A DNA stretch of 64,000 nt from JAHIKV01 sp963733145 (GTDB lineage Bacteria > Planctomycetota > Planctomycetia > Pirellulales > Thermoguttaceae). The stretch covers positions 159,326 through 223,325 of the forward strand of contig CAVTCJ010000017.1 in the NCBI GenBank assembly GCA_963733145.1, read 5' to 3'. Each line of letters opens with the position of its first letter. Positions within the stretch are counted from its first letter, which is position 1. Below, in pieces: positions 29,797-39,768 of the stretch. Under the pieces are notes generated by a model, which did no database searches, was not told where the DNA came from, and saw nothing but the letters and a program-made list of their open reading frames with translations. The position numbers were made by a program, and so were the translations under genes.

Positions 29797-32700
29797 GGTA
29801 TTGAATGATTGCAAATTGCAAATTGATGATTGCAAATTGCAAATTGAACGTGAAATTGTACGTTTCAGAAAACCCGCAGTTGTCGGCACAAAAGTATTTT
29901 GCAATTTACAATTTACAATTTGCAATTTGCAATTCTTCCTCGTGGTGTTGGCAATCGGTGTCCCGCTCTTGTTCTCCGCTATTGCCCGGGCCGCCGAGAA
30001 ATCCAACCCAGCCGAGGACGCCCGCCCTGCGCGGGAAATATACGTGCCTTTCTCCGATCTGCACGTGTTGCTGCAAGATCAGCCGCGGCGGGTGTTGATC
30101 GGACGGAAAGAGTACGACGCGCTGTTGAAGAAGGCCAAGCGGATGCCGAAGGCCAACGCCCCGCTGCCCGCGGTCATCACCGCCGCCGATTATTCGATCA
30201 AGACCGACCGCCGCCGGGCCGAAATCGTCGGCGATCTGACCGTCGACGTGCTGCAAGACGGACTGCACGCCCTGCCGTTGGACCTCGGCGGAGTGGGACT
30301 GCGCACCGCCCGGCTCGACGACCATGCGGCGGCCATCGGACGCGACCGCGACGGCCGGCTGATGTTGTTCGTCGAGGGCGTCGGCCAGCATCGGCTGAAA
30401 CTGGAGATGACCGCGCCGTTGGAGACGACGGCCGCTCGGCAAGTGCTCAACTATCGCCTGCCGCGACCCCCGGCCGCGACGCTGCGGCTCGAGGTCCCCG
30501 GCGACGTGGAGATCAAGGGCGGCGCGGCCGTGGTCAGCCGCGTCGTGGACTCGGCTGCCAAAGTCACGCGGTTCGAGTTGCTCCCTCAGCCGGGCGACAC
30601 CTCGCTGCTGATGACGCTGAATAGCCACCTCCGCCGGCAGGAGCGGGCCGTGGTCGCCCGTACCGTCGTCTTCGACGAAGTCGCCGACGCCTACGAAAAA
30701 CTCCGCGCCTCGGTCACGCTGTCGATCCTGCATCGGGCGGTCGATCGGTTCCGCTTCGTCGTGCCCGAGGGCTTCGAGATCACCGAAGTCTCCTCGCCTT
30801 TGTTGGCTCGCTGGGAGGTCGTTTCGGACAGTGGCCGCCGCGTGCTCGACGCCCGGCTCCGCGAAGAGACGACCGAAACCGTGACACTCGACATTACGGC
30901 GATACGCGCCCCGGCGAAGCTCGACGGCTGGCACGCCCCGCGGCTCGTCCCGCTGGACGTGATCGGCAGCGTCACCGTGCTGGGGCTGCTGGTCGACGAC
31001 CGCTTGAAGGCCGAATCGCTCGCCGCCGAGGGCCTGATCCCGATCGACACGTCGGTGCTCGGTGCGGTCGCGCTGCCGCTGCGGGCCGTGGCGGCGTGGT
31101 ATGCCCCGCAGGGCGCATACGCGCTCACAGCCGCCTTCGTCCGCCCGAAAGCCGAAATGGACGCCGGCACCGGGCTGCTGCTGGTCGCCTCCGACAAGGG
31201 GCTCGACGTGCATGGCTACGTGCTGCTGATGCCGCGGGTGGACAAGCGGTTCAGCTTCGACGTCTCCGTCCCCGCCGGGTGGCAGGTGACGGCCGTCAAG
31301 ACCGCCGGGGGAATGTCGTTGCCGTTCGAGTTCTACCCGGCCGCCGACAGCCCTCACCCTAACCCTCTCCCAAAGGGAGAGGGGACCGGAATTAAAAACC
31401 CTCTCCCAGAGGGAGAGGGGATCGAACATATCTCCCCTCTCCCTTTGGGAGAGGGGCAGGGGGTGAGGGCGGAAGACGGCGGGAGGCAATCGAAGAGTCC
31501 CGAATCCGCAAAACCCGCATCCCCGAAACCCCGAATCCCCGTATCCCCGAACCCGGCCGCCGACAGCCCTCACCCTAACCCTCTCCCAAAGGGAGAGGGG
31601 ACCGGAAGCGCCGGCCGTGTCCGCGTGACCATCGCCGACGGCATTGAGGTGGGCAAGGTATTCCAGGCGAACTTCCGCGCCGTTTGCACGCCGTCGGATT
31701 GGCTCTCCGAGTGGCGGCGGACAACGGTCGAGTTCCCCCGCTTCGCCGTGCTGGGCGCGACCGGCAGCGAAGGGGCCATCGCCGTCGAAACCCGCGACGA
31801 CCTCACGGTCCGGCCCGCGAAAATCGCACGGCTGGTCCCGCTCGGCGCCGAGGAGCGGCCCGGCTTCGGCCTAGCCGGCATTCCCGCCGAGCTGGCCTAT
31901 CGCTGCGAGGGGGCGGACTTCACCGCCACGCTGGCCATCGAACGAACCGAGCCGCGGCTGACCGCCCGCACGTTCTCCTTCTTCCGCGTCGACCGCGACG
32001 CCCTGTTTTGCCACTACGAAATCCAATACACGATCGAGCAATCCCGCACTGGCCGGCTGGCGTTCTCGCTGCCGAAGGACACGCCCGAGGCGATCGCCAT
32101 CGTCGGCCTCGACGGCGTGCAGGTGAAGGACCCATCCGACAAACCGTCGGCCGGGCGGCGGCAGTGGACCGTCTCGCTGGCCGAGCCGCGTCGCGGCCGC
32201 GTCCGGTTGGCCGTCGATTTCTCGCAGCGGTTGCCCACGGCCGAACCGAAATCCATTTCCCAAAATGTAGCACAGCCGCCCCCGGCTGTGCAGAATAGCT
32301 CCAGACAGCCGCCCCCGGCTGTGCAGAATAGCTCCAGACAGCCTTCCCCGGCTGTGCAGAATAGCTCCAGACAGCCGGGGGCGGCTGTCCCACAAGCGGG
32401 AATAATATTGCCGATCGTCGAGGCCGAGGGCGTGGCCTATCAATCGGGCCTCGTCTCCATCGAGGGCTGCGCGGAACTGGAGGTGAAAGTCGATGCCGGA
32501 AATAAGGAAACTGCCCTTCGCCCGGTGGACGTGGGCGAGCTGGCCGCGGCCGACTATCAGCCCGGCCGCCGGCTGCTGGGGGCCTACGAGTTCGTGGGCA
32601 ATCCGCCGCCGGTGAAGATCGACGTCGTCCGCCAGCCGGGCTACGACATCCCGCCGGCCATCGTGCAGCAGTGCGAGTTGGACACGTTCCTTGCCCCCGA

Positions 32701-35700
32701 CGGCCGGAGCCGGACGCAGGCCGTGTTCCTGCTCCGCTCGAAGTCGCTCTACCTGCAGATCGCGTTGCCCGACGACTCCAAGCTCTGGGCGGCCGAGTTG
32801 GACGGCGTTCCGCTGAAGCCGCAACGCGACCGCGGCGGCGTGCTCGTCGACCTCTCGGCCGGCAAGGGCGACGCCCTAAAAACGTTGAAGATCATCTACG
32901 CCGACAACCAGCCCCAGCCGGTGGCCCTGCGCGGCCGGGTGCGGGTCTCCGCGCCGAAGCTGTCGCTCCATGAACGTGGCACGGCCGCCCCCGGCCGTGA
33001 ATCTGACCAACAATCCGCACAGCCGGGGGCGGCTGTGCTACAAACACCGCTCCCCCTGGTCGATTTCGTCTGGCGGCTGCACTTGCCCAGCGGCTACGAG
33101 GTGGTCAAGGCGGGCGGCACGCTATCGACCGACCAGGTCGAGCGTCCCCGTCCGGCGGCGTTCCAGTTGGCCCGCGACCTCTACGGCTGGTGCGGCGGCG
33201 TCCGCGGCCCCGGCTGGATGCCGTTGCCCACGGGCGGTTGCAGTTGCTCAAAAGGACCCGCGAGAGTTGCTGCTCCCGCGTATGACCGGGAGATCACCAA
33301 AAGCGTAGTCTCAATGGAACGGCCGGAGATGGTGTTCGTCGGCCGGATTACCGGCATGAAGAACTGCCGCTGGAGCGATCCGCAGACGCAATCCTACATG
33401 GGCTCATCCGTCCCGCTGGGCCGCAAGTATTCCTTGTCATCCGGCCTGATGGAAATCACCTTCAATAACGGAGCGAAGGTAATCCTGGAAGGGCCGGCCA
33501 CCTATGAGGTCGAATCAAACAGCGGCGGTTATCTCGCGCTCGGCAAGCTCACCGCCAGGACGGAGGCCCGCGGGAAACCGTATACCCTCCGCACTCCCAC
33601 CGCCGTAGTCACCGTGGCCCCCGGCACGGAAATCAGCCAGGACGTTTCCGAAGACGGCGGCACGCTGGCGCGAGTCTACGGAGGCGCCGCGCGGATGCAG
33701 TCCGTCGCCAGCGGGAAGGCACGTGAGTTGACGCCGGGCCACTTTCTCACAGTTGACAGCGGAGACGACACGTCCGGCCCGTCGGAGGTCGCTTTTAATA
33801 TTGCGCCCCGCTTTTACCCGGCGGCTGGCGGAATCGCCCAAGGGGCTCGATCAAGCGGACATCGTCGCCGGCGGCAATGGAACGGCCGGCCGGAGAGAAG
33901 ATACGCCGCGATGGATCTCGCCAAAAAGAGCGCAGGGCGAAAAGAGAATCGAGGCTGCCCTGAAAGATCAGACACAACTAGAAATTCATCGAAACGCCCT
34001 TGCAGGACGTTATCGACTACCTCAAGGACTTCCACAAAATTGAAATTCAGTTCGACACGAAGGCCCTCGGCGACGTGGGGATCGGCACGGACGCTCCGGT
34101 GACGATAAATGTGAAGGGCGTTTCGCTCCGCTCCGGCCTGCGGTTGATGCTCAATGAGATCGGGCTGACGTATCTTGTTCGCGACGGAGTGTTGCTCATC
34201 ACCACGCCCGAAGAGGCCGAATCCAGCTTGAAAACTGTCGTCTATCCGGTCGCCGATCTGGTGATGGATTACCGCACCAAATCCGGTGAAACCGTGAGCG
34301 ACTTTGATTCATTTATCGACTTGATTACCTCCACGGTCAAGCCCGCAACCTGGGATGCCGTGGGCGGGCCCGGAACGATCGCCCCGATGGAAAATGGACG
34401 TTCAAAGGCCCTGGTCGTGTGCCAAACGGACGAAGTCCAAGAACAGATTAAAGACCTGCTGGATGTGTTGCGCCGCCTGCCGAAAGAGCCGGAAAGCGGC
34501 GAAGTGCCTCTGCGAGAAAAGCCGACACAGGGCGCCGATCACGGCGGAATAGGCGGCATGGGAATGGGCGGCATGGCCGGCTTTGGACCGGGCATGGAAG
34601 GCCGCGACGGCGACAAGAGCAAAGCCGCAAAGCATCCTGGCCTGATTCTCACTCCCCCGGAGGAACCCGCCGAAGTAGCGGCGAAATCGCCTGCACCCGA
34701 ATTTGAGAATCCTATGCCGGCAACACAGCCTCCGGCGAAAAAAGAGAAAGACGATAAGACGACAGTGGGATTGTCCCAGCCGGGCGTCTTCAACGGGGAT
34801 AAAGAGCTCACAAAAAAAGACGCCGCGGTACGGGAAAAAATAATCGCCCGGCAAAAAGCACTCGTCGCTGAACTGACTAACGTCGATAAATCCAGCGTCC
34901 CATTCGACGACAATGGGGCGCTCGGCTATCTCGAGCCCGAGTCGAAGCCGAGGAGACGCCTCGTCGGTGTGTACGGGGGAGATCTAGCTACCCGGCAACT
35001 CGCCGGCGTGCGGAGCCTCAAAATCGACCTGCTCCGGTCGCAGGCAGATTCGGGCCAAGTGGTCGTCTTCCGCAGCCTGGGCGTCGATCCGCTGCTGGCC
35101 GTGACACTGGCCGACGACGCGCGGTTCGCCTCGCTCCGCTGGGCGCTGGCCCTGGCCGTGGCGCTGGCCGGCGCGGCGCTGACCTGCCGGACGGTCCGCA
35201 CCAAGACCGGCTACGTGCTGGCCGTGATGCTGGCGACCACGCTGTTCTCGCTCGTCGGCGACGTGGAGTTGGCCAAGACGTGCAACTGGATGTTCTTCGC
35301 CGCCGCGTGGCTGATTCCGTATTTTCTGGTCGCCGGCTGTTTCCGCTGGCTGGGGCGAAAGTGTTGCCCGCGCTGCCGGGCGGCAAAGACCGCGGCGGCG
35401 GTGCTACTGCTGGCCGCGCTGGCGGGCGTACCCTTCGCACAAGCCGCCGAGCAATCTAACATCCATGTAGCACAGCCGCCCTCGGCTGTGCAAAATCACC
35501 CTAGACAGCCGGGGGCGGCTGTCCCACAAGCGTCCGACGGACCGATCGTCATTCAGATAGCCAAGCCGCCGGCGCCGATCCACCTGCCTAAGGACGCGAT
35601 CATTCTGCCCTACGATCCCGACTGGAAGAACGGGATCAAGGACGCCGACAAGCTGCTGGTGCCCTACGAGAAGTACGTTGAGCTTTGGAATCGGGCCTAC

Positions 35701-38700
35701 CCGGACAAGAAGATCGAGACGAAGGCCCCGCCGGCGCCGTACGGGCTGGCCGATGCCGCCTACAAGACCCTGCTCGCGGACGGCGATTCGCTGCTGCTCG
35801 CCGGGCGGATGGAAATCGACGTATTCACGGACGGCTACGTGCAGGTTCCGCTGGGGCTGGGCGGCGGCGTGCTGACCCGGGCCGAGTTGGACGGCAAGCC
35901 CGCCCGGATCAGCGTGCTCGAAAAACAGCAACTGCCCTCACCCCCGGCCCCTCTCCCAAAGGGAGAGGGGAGGCAAGATGCGAAGCCGCAAGCGGCCGTG
36001 CAACAATTCGCCCAATCTCCGCTTGCGGTTTCGCAGCAGCCCGACCGTTCGGTCATCGTGCTGCACGTCACGGGCAAGGGCCGCCACCGGCTGGAACTCG
36101 ACGTGCGGCTGAAGCTCGACCGGCAGGGCGGCTGGCGGGAGGCAGCGGGCGTGCTGCCGTCGGCCCCGGCCGCCGCGCTGGACATCGTCGTGCCCTCGGC
36201 CCGGACCGAACTGCGGCTGGGCCAGGTCGCCGATTGCCGCCAATATGAAACCGAAAAGCCGGACCAGAACCATCCGCACCACGCTGGGCGCACAGGGGGC
36301 CATCGCCATCCGCTGGCGGCCCGAGGTCGCCGCCGGCCAGATCGACCGCACGCTGACCGCAGCCTCGGAAGCCGTGTTCGACGTCCGCGAGGACGGGCTG
36401 CGGCTGAGCTGGCAACTCTCGCTCGACTTCCGCCGCTCGGAACGCGATGCCTTCAGCGTCAAACTGCCCGACGGCTACCTGTTGGAAAAGGTCGAGGGCG
36501 TCAACGTCCGCGGCTGGGAAATCCGCGGCGGTAAGAGCGAACGGACCGTCGCGGTCTCGCTCCTGCAGCCGGCCAAGGATCACGAGCAATTCACCCTGCG
36601 GCTGTGGCGGGCCGCGGAAGTCGGCCGCGGCAAGCCGACCCGCGTCGACGTGCCGTTGGTCACCGTCGCCGACGCGGCCTTGCAGAGCGGGCGGTTGACG
36701 ATCCGCCGCAGCCAACTCATCGAACTGCGAACCGTCGAACGCTCGGGCGTGACGCGGATCGATCTGCCCGCCTACGAGCACCGCTCGCTCGGCGACGTGG
36801 ACGGAACGCTCAGCCCGCTGGGCATCCGGCCCTTCGAGTCGTACAGCTTCGCCGCCCTGCCGTTCACGATTCGACTGGAGGCCGCTCCGGTCGAGGCCAA
36901 GGTGTCGGCCGTCGTCGATTCGATCCTGAAACTCTCCGAGTACGCCCGGAGCCTGGAAAGCCGCATCCGCTACGACGTTCGCGGGCGGCGAATCTATCGC
37001 CTGCGGGTGCTGCTGCCCGAGGGCTTCAGCCTCGAAACCCTCGTAGTTCCCGGCAGTCACGAATATACCCTGACGAAACAGGGCCGGCGGCCGCTGCTGA
37101 CCGTTTACCTCGCCGCGGGCCAGGAGGGAGAAGTGCCGCTGGTCGTTTCCGGCAAGCTCGCCGCGCCGCGGGCCGATGCGCATCCGTGAAATCCCCCTGC
37201 CCCGGGTCGAAGTGCTCGACGTCGATCGGCAGGAGGGGGACATCGCCGTCCAGGCCGATCCGGCCTACGACGTCGAGGCCGCCGATCTGACCGGCTGCGA
37301 AACGATGCTCCTCGGCCGGCTCTTTGGCTGGTTGAATCCCAATCAGCGCGAGGCCGCGCGGGTGGCACTGCACTACTCGGGCAGCGACTACGCGGGCAAG
37401 CTGCGGCTGAAACCCCGCACGCCCGACGTCGTCTGCGACACGATCAGCAACGTCTGCGTCACCGATCGGGCGCTGCTGGAAACGATCCTGCTGGACTTCA
37501 ACGTGACCCGGGCGGGCGTGCGGCGGCTGGAGTTCCTCCTGCCCGAGGAGATGGCCGACAGCCGCATCAGCGTGCCCCTGTTGTTGCAAAAACCGGACAT
37601 TTCACCGGCCGGCGAGAAACATCCCGGCATGGTGCGGGTGCGGCTCGATCTGCAGGAAGACGTGATGGGGCAAATCCGCGTGAAAGTCGAAAACGACCGG
37701 CTGCTGACCGCCGGCGCGCATCAGGTCCCGATTCCGATGATTCTCAACGCCCGGGTCAACCGCCGCTACGCGGTCATCGAGAACACCAGCCGCGCCGAGG
37801 TCGTCGTCGAGCAGAAGAGGCTCCGCGGCATGGACGTGCTCGGCCGGCAGGGCAAGGACTGGGCCGTGCTGAAGGGCTTCCTGGGCGACAAAATCACGAT
37901 GGCCTACCTCGTTTCGCCCGACGCCGAGCGGCCGCAACTCAGCTTTGAAGCTGTCTCGCACGAAGCCCTGAAAACGGTCCAGGCCTCGATCGGTCTCTCC
38001 CAAACCACGCTGGTCGTTGACTCCAACGGGGCCTATCGCGCCGCGGTCACTCTGCGGGTCAACAACGAGACCGAGCAGTATCTCGACGTTCAGCTCCCCG
38101 AGGGGGCGAAGCTCTGGACCGCCCGCGTGGCCGGCGAGCCGGTCAAGCCGACGCAGGTCCCCGGCGGCGAGGGCAAGGCTCCCGATCCGCGCGGCGTGCG
38201 GATTCCGCTAATCAAGACCGCGCTGGGCGATCTGGCCTTCCCCGTGGTGCTCCGCTACGGCGGCAAGATGCCGTCGTTGGACAAGGTGGGCGTCGCCCGG
38301 TTCCCCATGATCCGCTGCCTGAACATCACGCCGCAACTGAGCAACGTGACGCTCTATCTGCCCGAGCGGTATCGCTGGTTCGACTTCGGCGGCACGATGC
38401 GGCGGACTGACACGGCCGAACAGGACGCCGGCGTCGTGCAATACTGGAACAAGCAGGTCACGCAAATCGGCACGGCCTTGCGTGAAGGCGACGCCTACGC
38501 CAAGGCCCGGGCGAGCAACAGCCTCAGTCAAATGCCCAGCCAGCGGCCGAGCATCGGCAGCCTTGCGTCTCAAGTGGGGGAGCAGTCGAAATCCCAGGCC
38601 GCGCTGGAAACGGCGTTGAATCAGAACGCCGGCATTATGGAAAAGACCTACCAGGAAGCGGAACGCCAGCAGCAAACCGTCGCTCAGACCCTGCCCGAAG

Positions 38701-39749
38701 ACAACCGCCAACGGTTGGAAGAGGCGTATCGAGGGCAAACCGTGAACCCGTCGAAAAACGTGGTCGGCGACCTGGGCCGGAACTGGGGCACACCGCATCT
38801 CGATAAGCTCCCCTACATTAATAAAGCATCCAAAGGAACTGGAATCGGCCGCGAGACCCAATCGCTAATAATGATGGTCACGCCGCGGATCATCATCCAA
38901 GAGGAAGAAGAGGAAAAACTGGGGATTCAGGGGGAGTCCAAACAAGTCGTCACAGGCGGTAAATTTTCAGAGAAAGATTCCTCAAGGCCGGATGTCGCTG
39001 GGGCTAGCGAAGCCACTCTTGGCGTCTCCGGTATTCGCGGATCCCAGACCCAAGGCCGGGATTACAATCGGCAATCGCCGCAGTCGGGCGAGGCCGAGAA
39101 CCTGTCCCGCTACCAACGCCAGTTGGCGGGACAAACGACCACGACCACTGATGCTACGCGCGGGTATCTTCAAAGCTCGGCCCCGTCGGGCCGCAGCGAT
39201 TTTGATTCTCGTACCGATCTAACCACCTCGAACGTTAAACCTTCTACCTGGCCAGAGAAAAAACCTGCCCGCAGTGAGCCAGCTCCAGATCACCGTTATT
39301 TAATAGCGACGACGGCTCCCAAGCCATCGTCGGCAACGACACCTGACAGCGTCGAGAAACCTGCCGCTCCGCAGGCAACCGGCCTGGCCAGTCTCGATTT
39401 CGAGTTGCCGTTGACCGTCGACGGTTCTGCTCGCGGCGTGGTGTATAACTTCACCGCCCCGCTGGGCGAGCAGCAGATCACCGCCCGATACGTCTCCGGC
39501 GGCATCGTCCGGGGACTGATCGAGTTGGCAATCGTCCTCGTAGCGTTCATCGTGGCCTGGCTCATCGTCGCGGCGGCCTTCCGCGGCGGGTTCGACTGGC
39601 TGGCTCGCCCAGCCGGCTCCTGGCTGCTGATCTGCCTCGGGCTGCTTTCGCTCATCGGCGGCGTCTTCCCCTGGGCCGGCCTCGCCCTGTTCGTCGTCGG
39701 ACTCTGGTTGAAGATGCGATGGTTGGCCGTAAAGCCGTCCGTGAAGTGA
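29789..39749 (+). CDS. Giant modular protein B-C, two fused copies of the protein A architecture (frameshifted)
   Basis: The start at 29789 overlaps the stop of gene A by 8 bases. Module B: a signal-peptide-like N-terminus interrupted by a translated repeat, EIYVPFSDLHVLLQDQPRRV, GRKEYDALLKKAKR, a long beta region, FecR-like (33.3-33.9 kb) and STN-like (33.95-34.26 kb) pieces, then membrane helices at 35130-35420. Without a stop it enters module C: a signal-peptide-like TAAAVLLLAALAGVPFAQAA, LLVPYEKYVELWNRAYPDKK, beta regions, a secretin-tail-like piece (38.76-38.93 kb) and three C-terminal helices (39510-39735). Frame switches at ~33842, ~33981, ~36250 and ~37178. Total ~3320 residues if read through. 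B and C might be separate proteins in life, but no convincing internal start was found. Function unknown; envelope-associated by its signals. Confidence 0.65.
29803..29937. repeat. Palindromic CKLQI/CNLQF repeat inserted at the N-terminus of protein B
   Basis: Left arm: GATTGCAAATTGCAAATTGA twice (29807-29848). Right arm: inverted TTGCAATTTACAATTTACAA then TTTGCAATTTGCAATTC (29899-29934). In frame it encodes NDCKLQIDDCKLQIE and CNLQFTICNLQFF, between the MRKV start and the hydrophobic core of the signal peptide. Confidence 0.85.
31351..31607. repeat. Family E repeats translated in protein B (PLPKGEG)
   Basis: CCCTCACCCTAACCCTCTCC, then CAAAGGGAGAGGGGACCGG, occurs at 31351-31390 and 31567-31607, with two further arms at 31400-31471. 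In frame they read SPHPNPLPKGEGTG, NPLPEGEG and SPLPLGEGQGVR. Between them (31490-31560) a short tandem tract CCCGAATCC/CCCGAAACC is translated as a Pro/Ser/Lys-rich run. Confidence 0.9.
32265..32397. repeat. Family D repeat with three 33-bp tandem units in protein B
   Basis: The unit CAGCCGCCCCCGGCTGTGCA plus GAATAGCTCCAGA (33 bp, 11 codons) is present three times and closes with CAGCCGGGGGCGGCTGTCCC. The translation is QPPPAVQNSSR repeated. The unit length being a multiple of three keeps the frame. Confidence 0.9.
32970..33044. repeat. Family D repeat, degenerate copy in protein B
   Basis: GAACGTGGCACGGCCGCCCC...GCACAGCCGGGGGCGGCTGTG; arms ACGGCCGCCCCCGGCCGT and CAGCCGGGGGCGGCTG. It is translated as ERGTAAPGRESDQQSAQPGA. 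Confidence 0.75.
33310..33906 (+). other. FecR-like segment embedded in protein B
   Basis: The residues FVGRITGMKNCRW, LGRKYSLSSGLMEITFNNGA, KVILEGPATYEVESNSGGYL, ALGKLTAR and TPTAVVTVAPGTEI match the planctomycete form of the FecR domain, normally the periplasmic part of anti-sigma regulators or LamG-type surface proteins. Its typical follow-on, LDQADIVAGGNGTAGRRED, continues after the frame switch at ~33842. It sits right after the cysteine-containing WMPLPTGGCSCSKGP of module B. Confidence 0.65.
33950..34262 (+). other. STN/secretin-N-like segment embedded in protein B
   Basis: After KRIEAALKDQTQLE and the frame switch come FIETPLQDVIDYLKDFHKIE, IQFDTKALGDVGIGTD, VNVKGVSLRSGLRLML-like sequence and LTYLVRDGVLLITTPEEAES. 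This is the pattern of the STN/N0-type fold at the N-terminus of secretins and of related planctomycete proteins. A Gly/Met-rich linker (GGIGGMGMGGMAGFGPGM) follows. Confidence 0.65.
35464..35532. repeat. Family D repeat at the start of module C
   Basis: ATGTAGCACAGCCGCCCTCG...CAGCCGGGGGCGGCTGTCCC, translated as VAQPPSAVQNHPRQPGAAVP immediately after the signal-peptide-like sequence of module C. Confidence 0.85.
35935..35972. repeat. Family E repeat translated in module C
   Basis: CCCTCACCCCCGGCCCCTCT followed by CCCAAAGGGAGAGGGGAGG, read as LPSPPAPLPKGEGRQ. Confidence 0.8.
38760..38932 (+). other. Secretin C-terminal-like segment in module C
   Basis: GDLGRNWGTPHLDKLPYINK, then GTGIGRETQSLIMMVTPRII and IQEEEEEKLG resembles the end of the secretin domain (pattern 'P.L..IP.....F......R..TEL...VTPRI') in planctomycete secretin-like proteins. 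Only this short stretch of the domain is present. Confidence 0.6.
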
Positions 39750-39768
39750 TAATGCGTTATTTATCGGG

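Noticed and set aside
28706..34102. Single uninterrupted frame of 1798 codons taken as one protein
   Set aside because: It joins the end of gene A to gene B only because a one-base shift at ~29723 hides the TAA at 29794-29796; the overlapping ATG at 29789 with a signal-type sequence marks a new gene.
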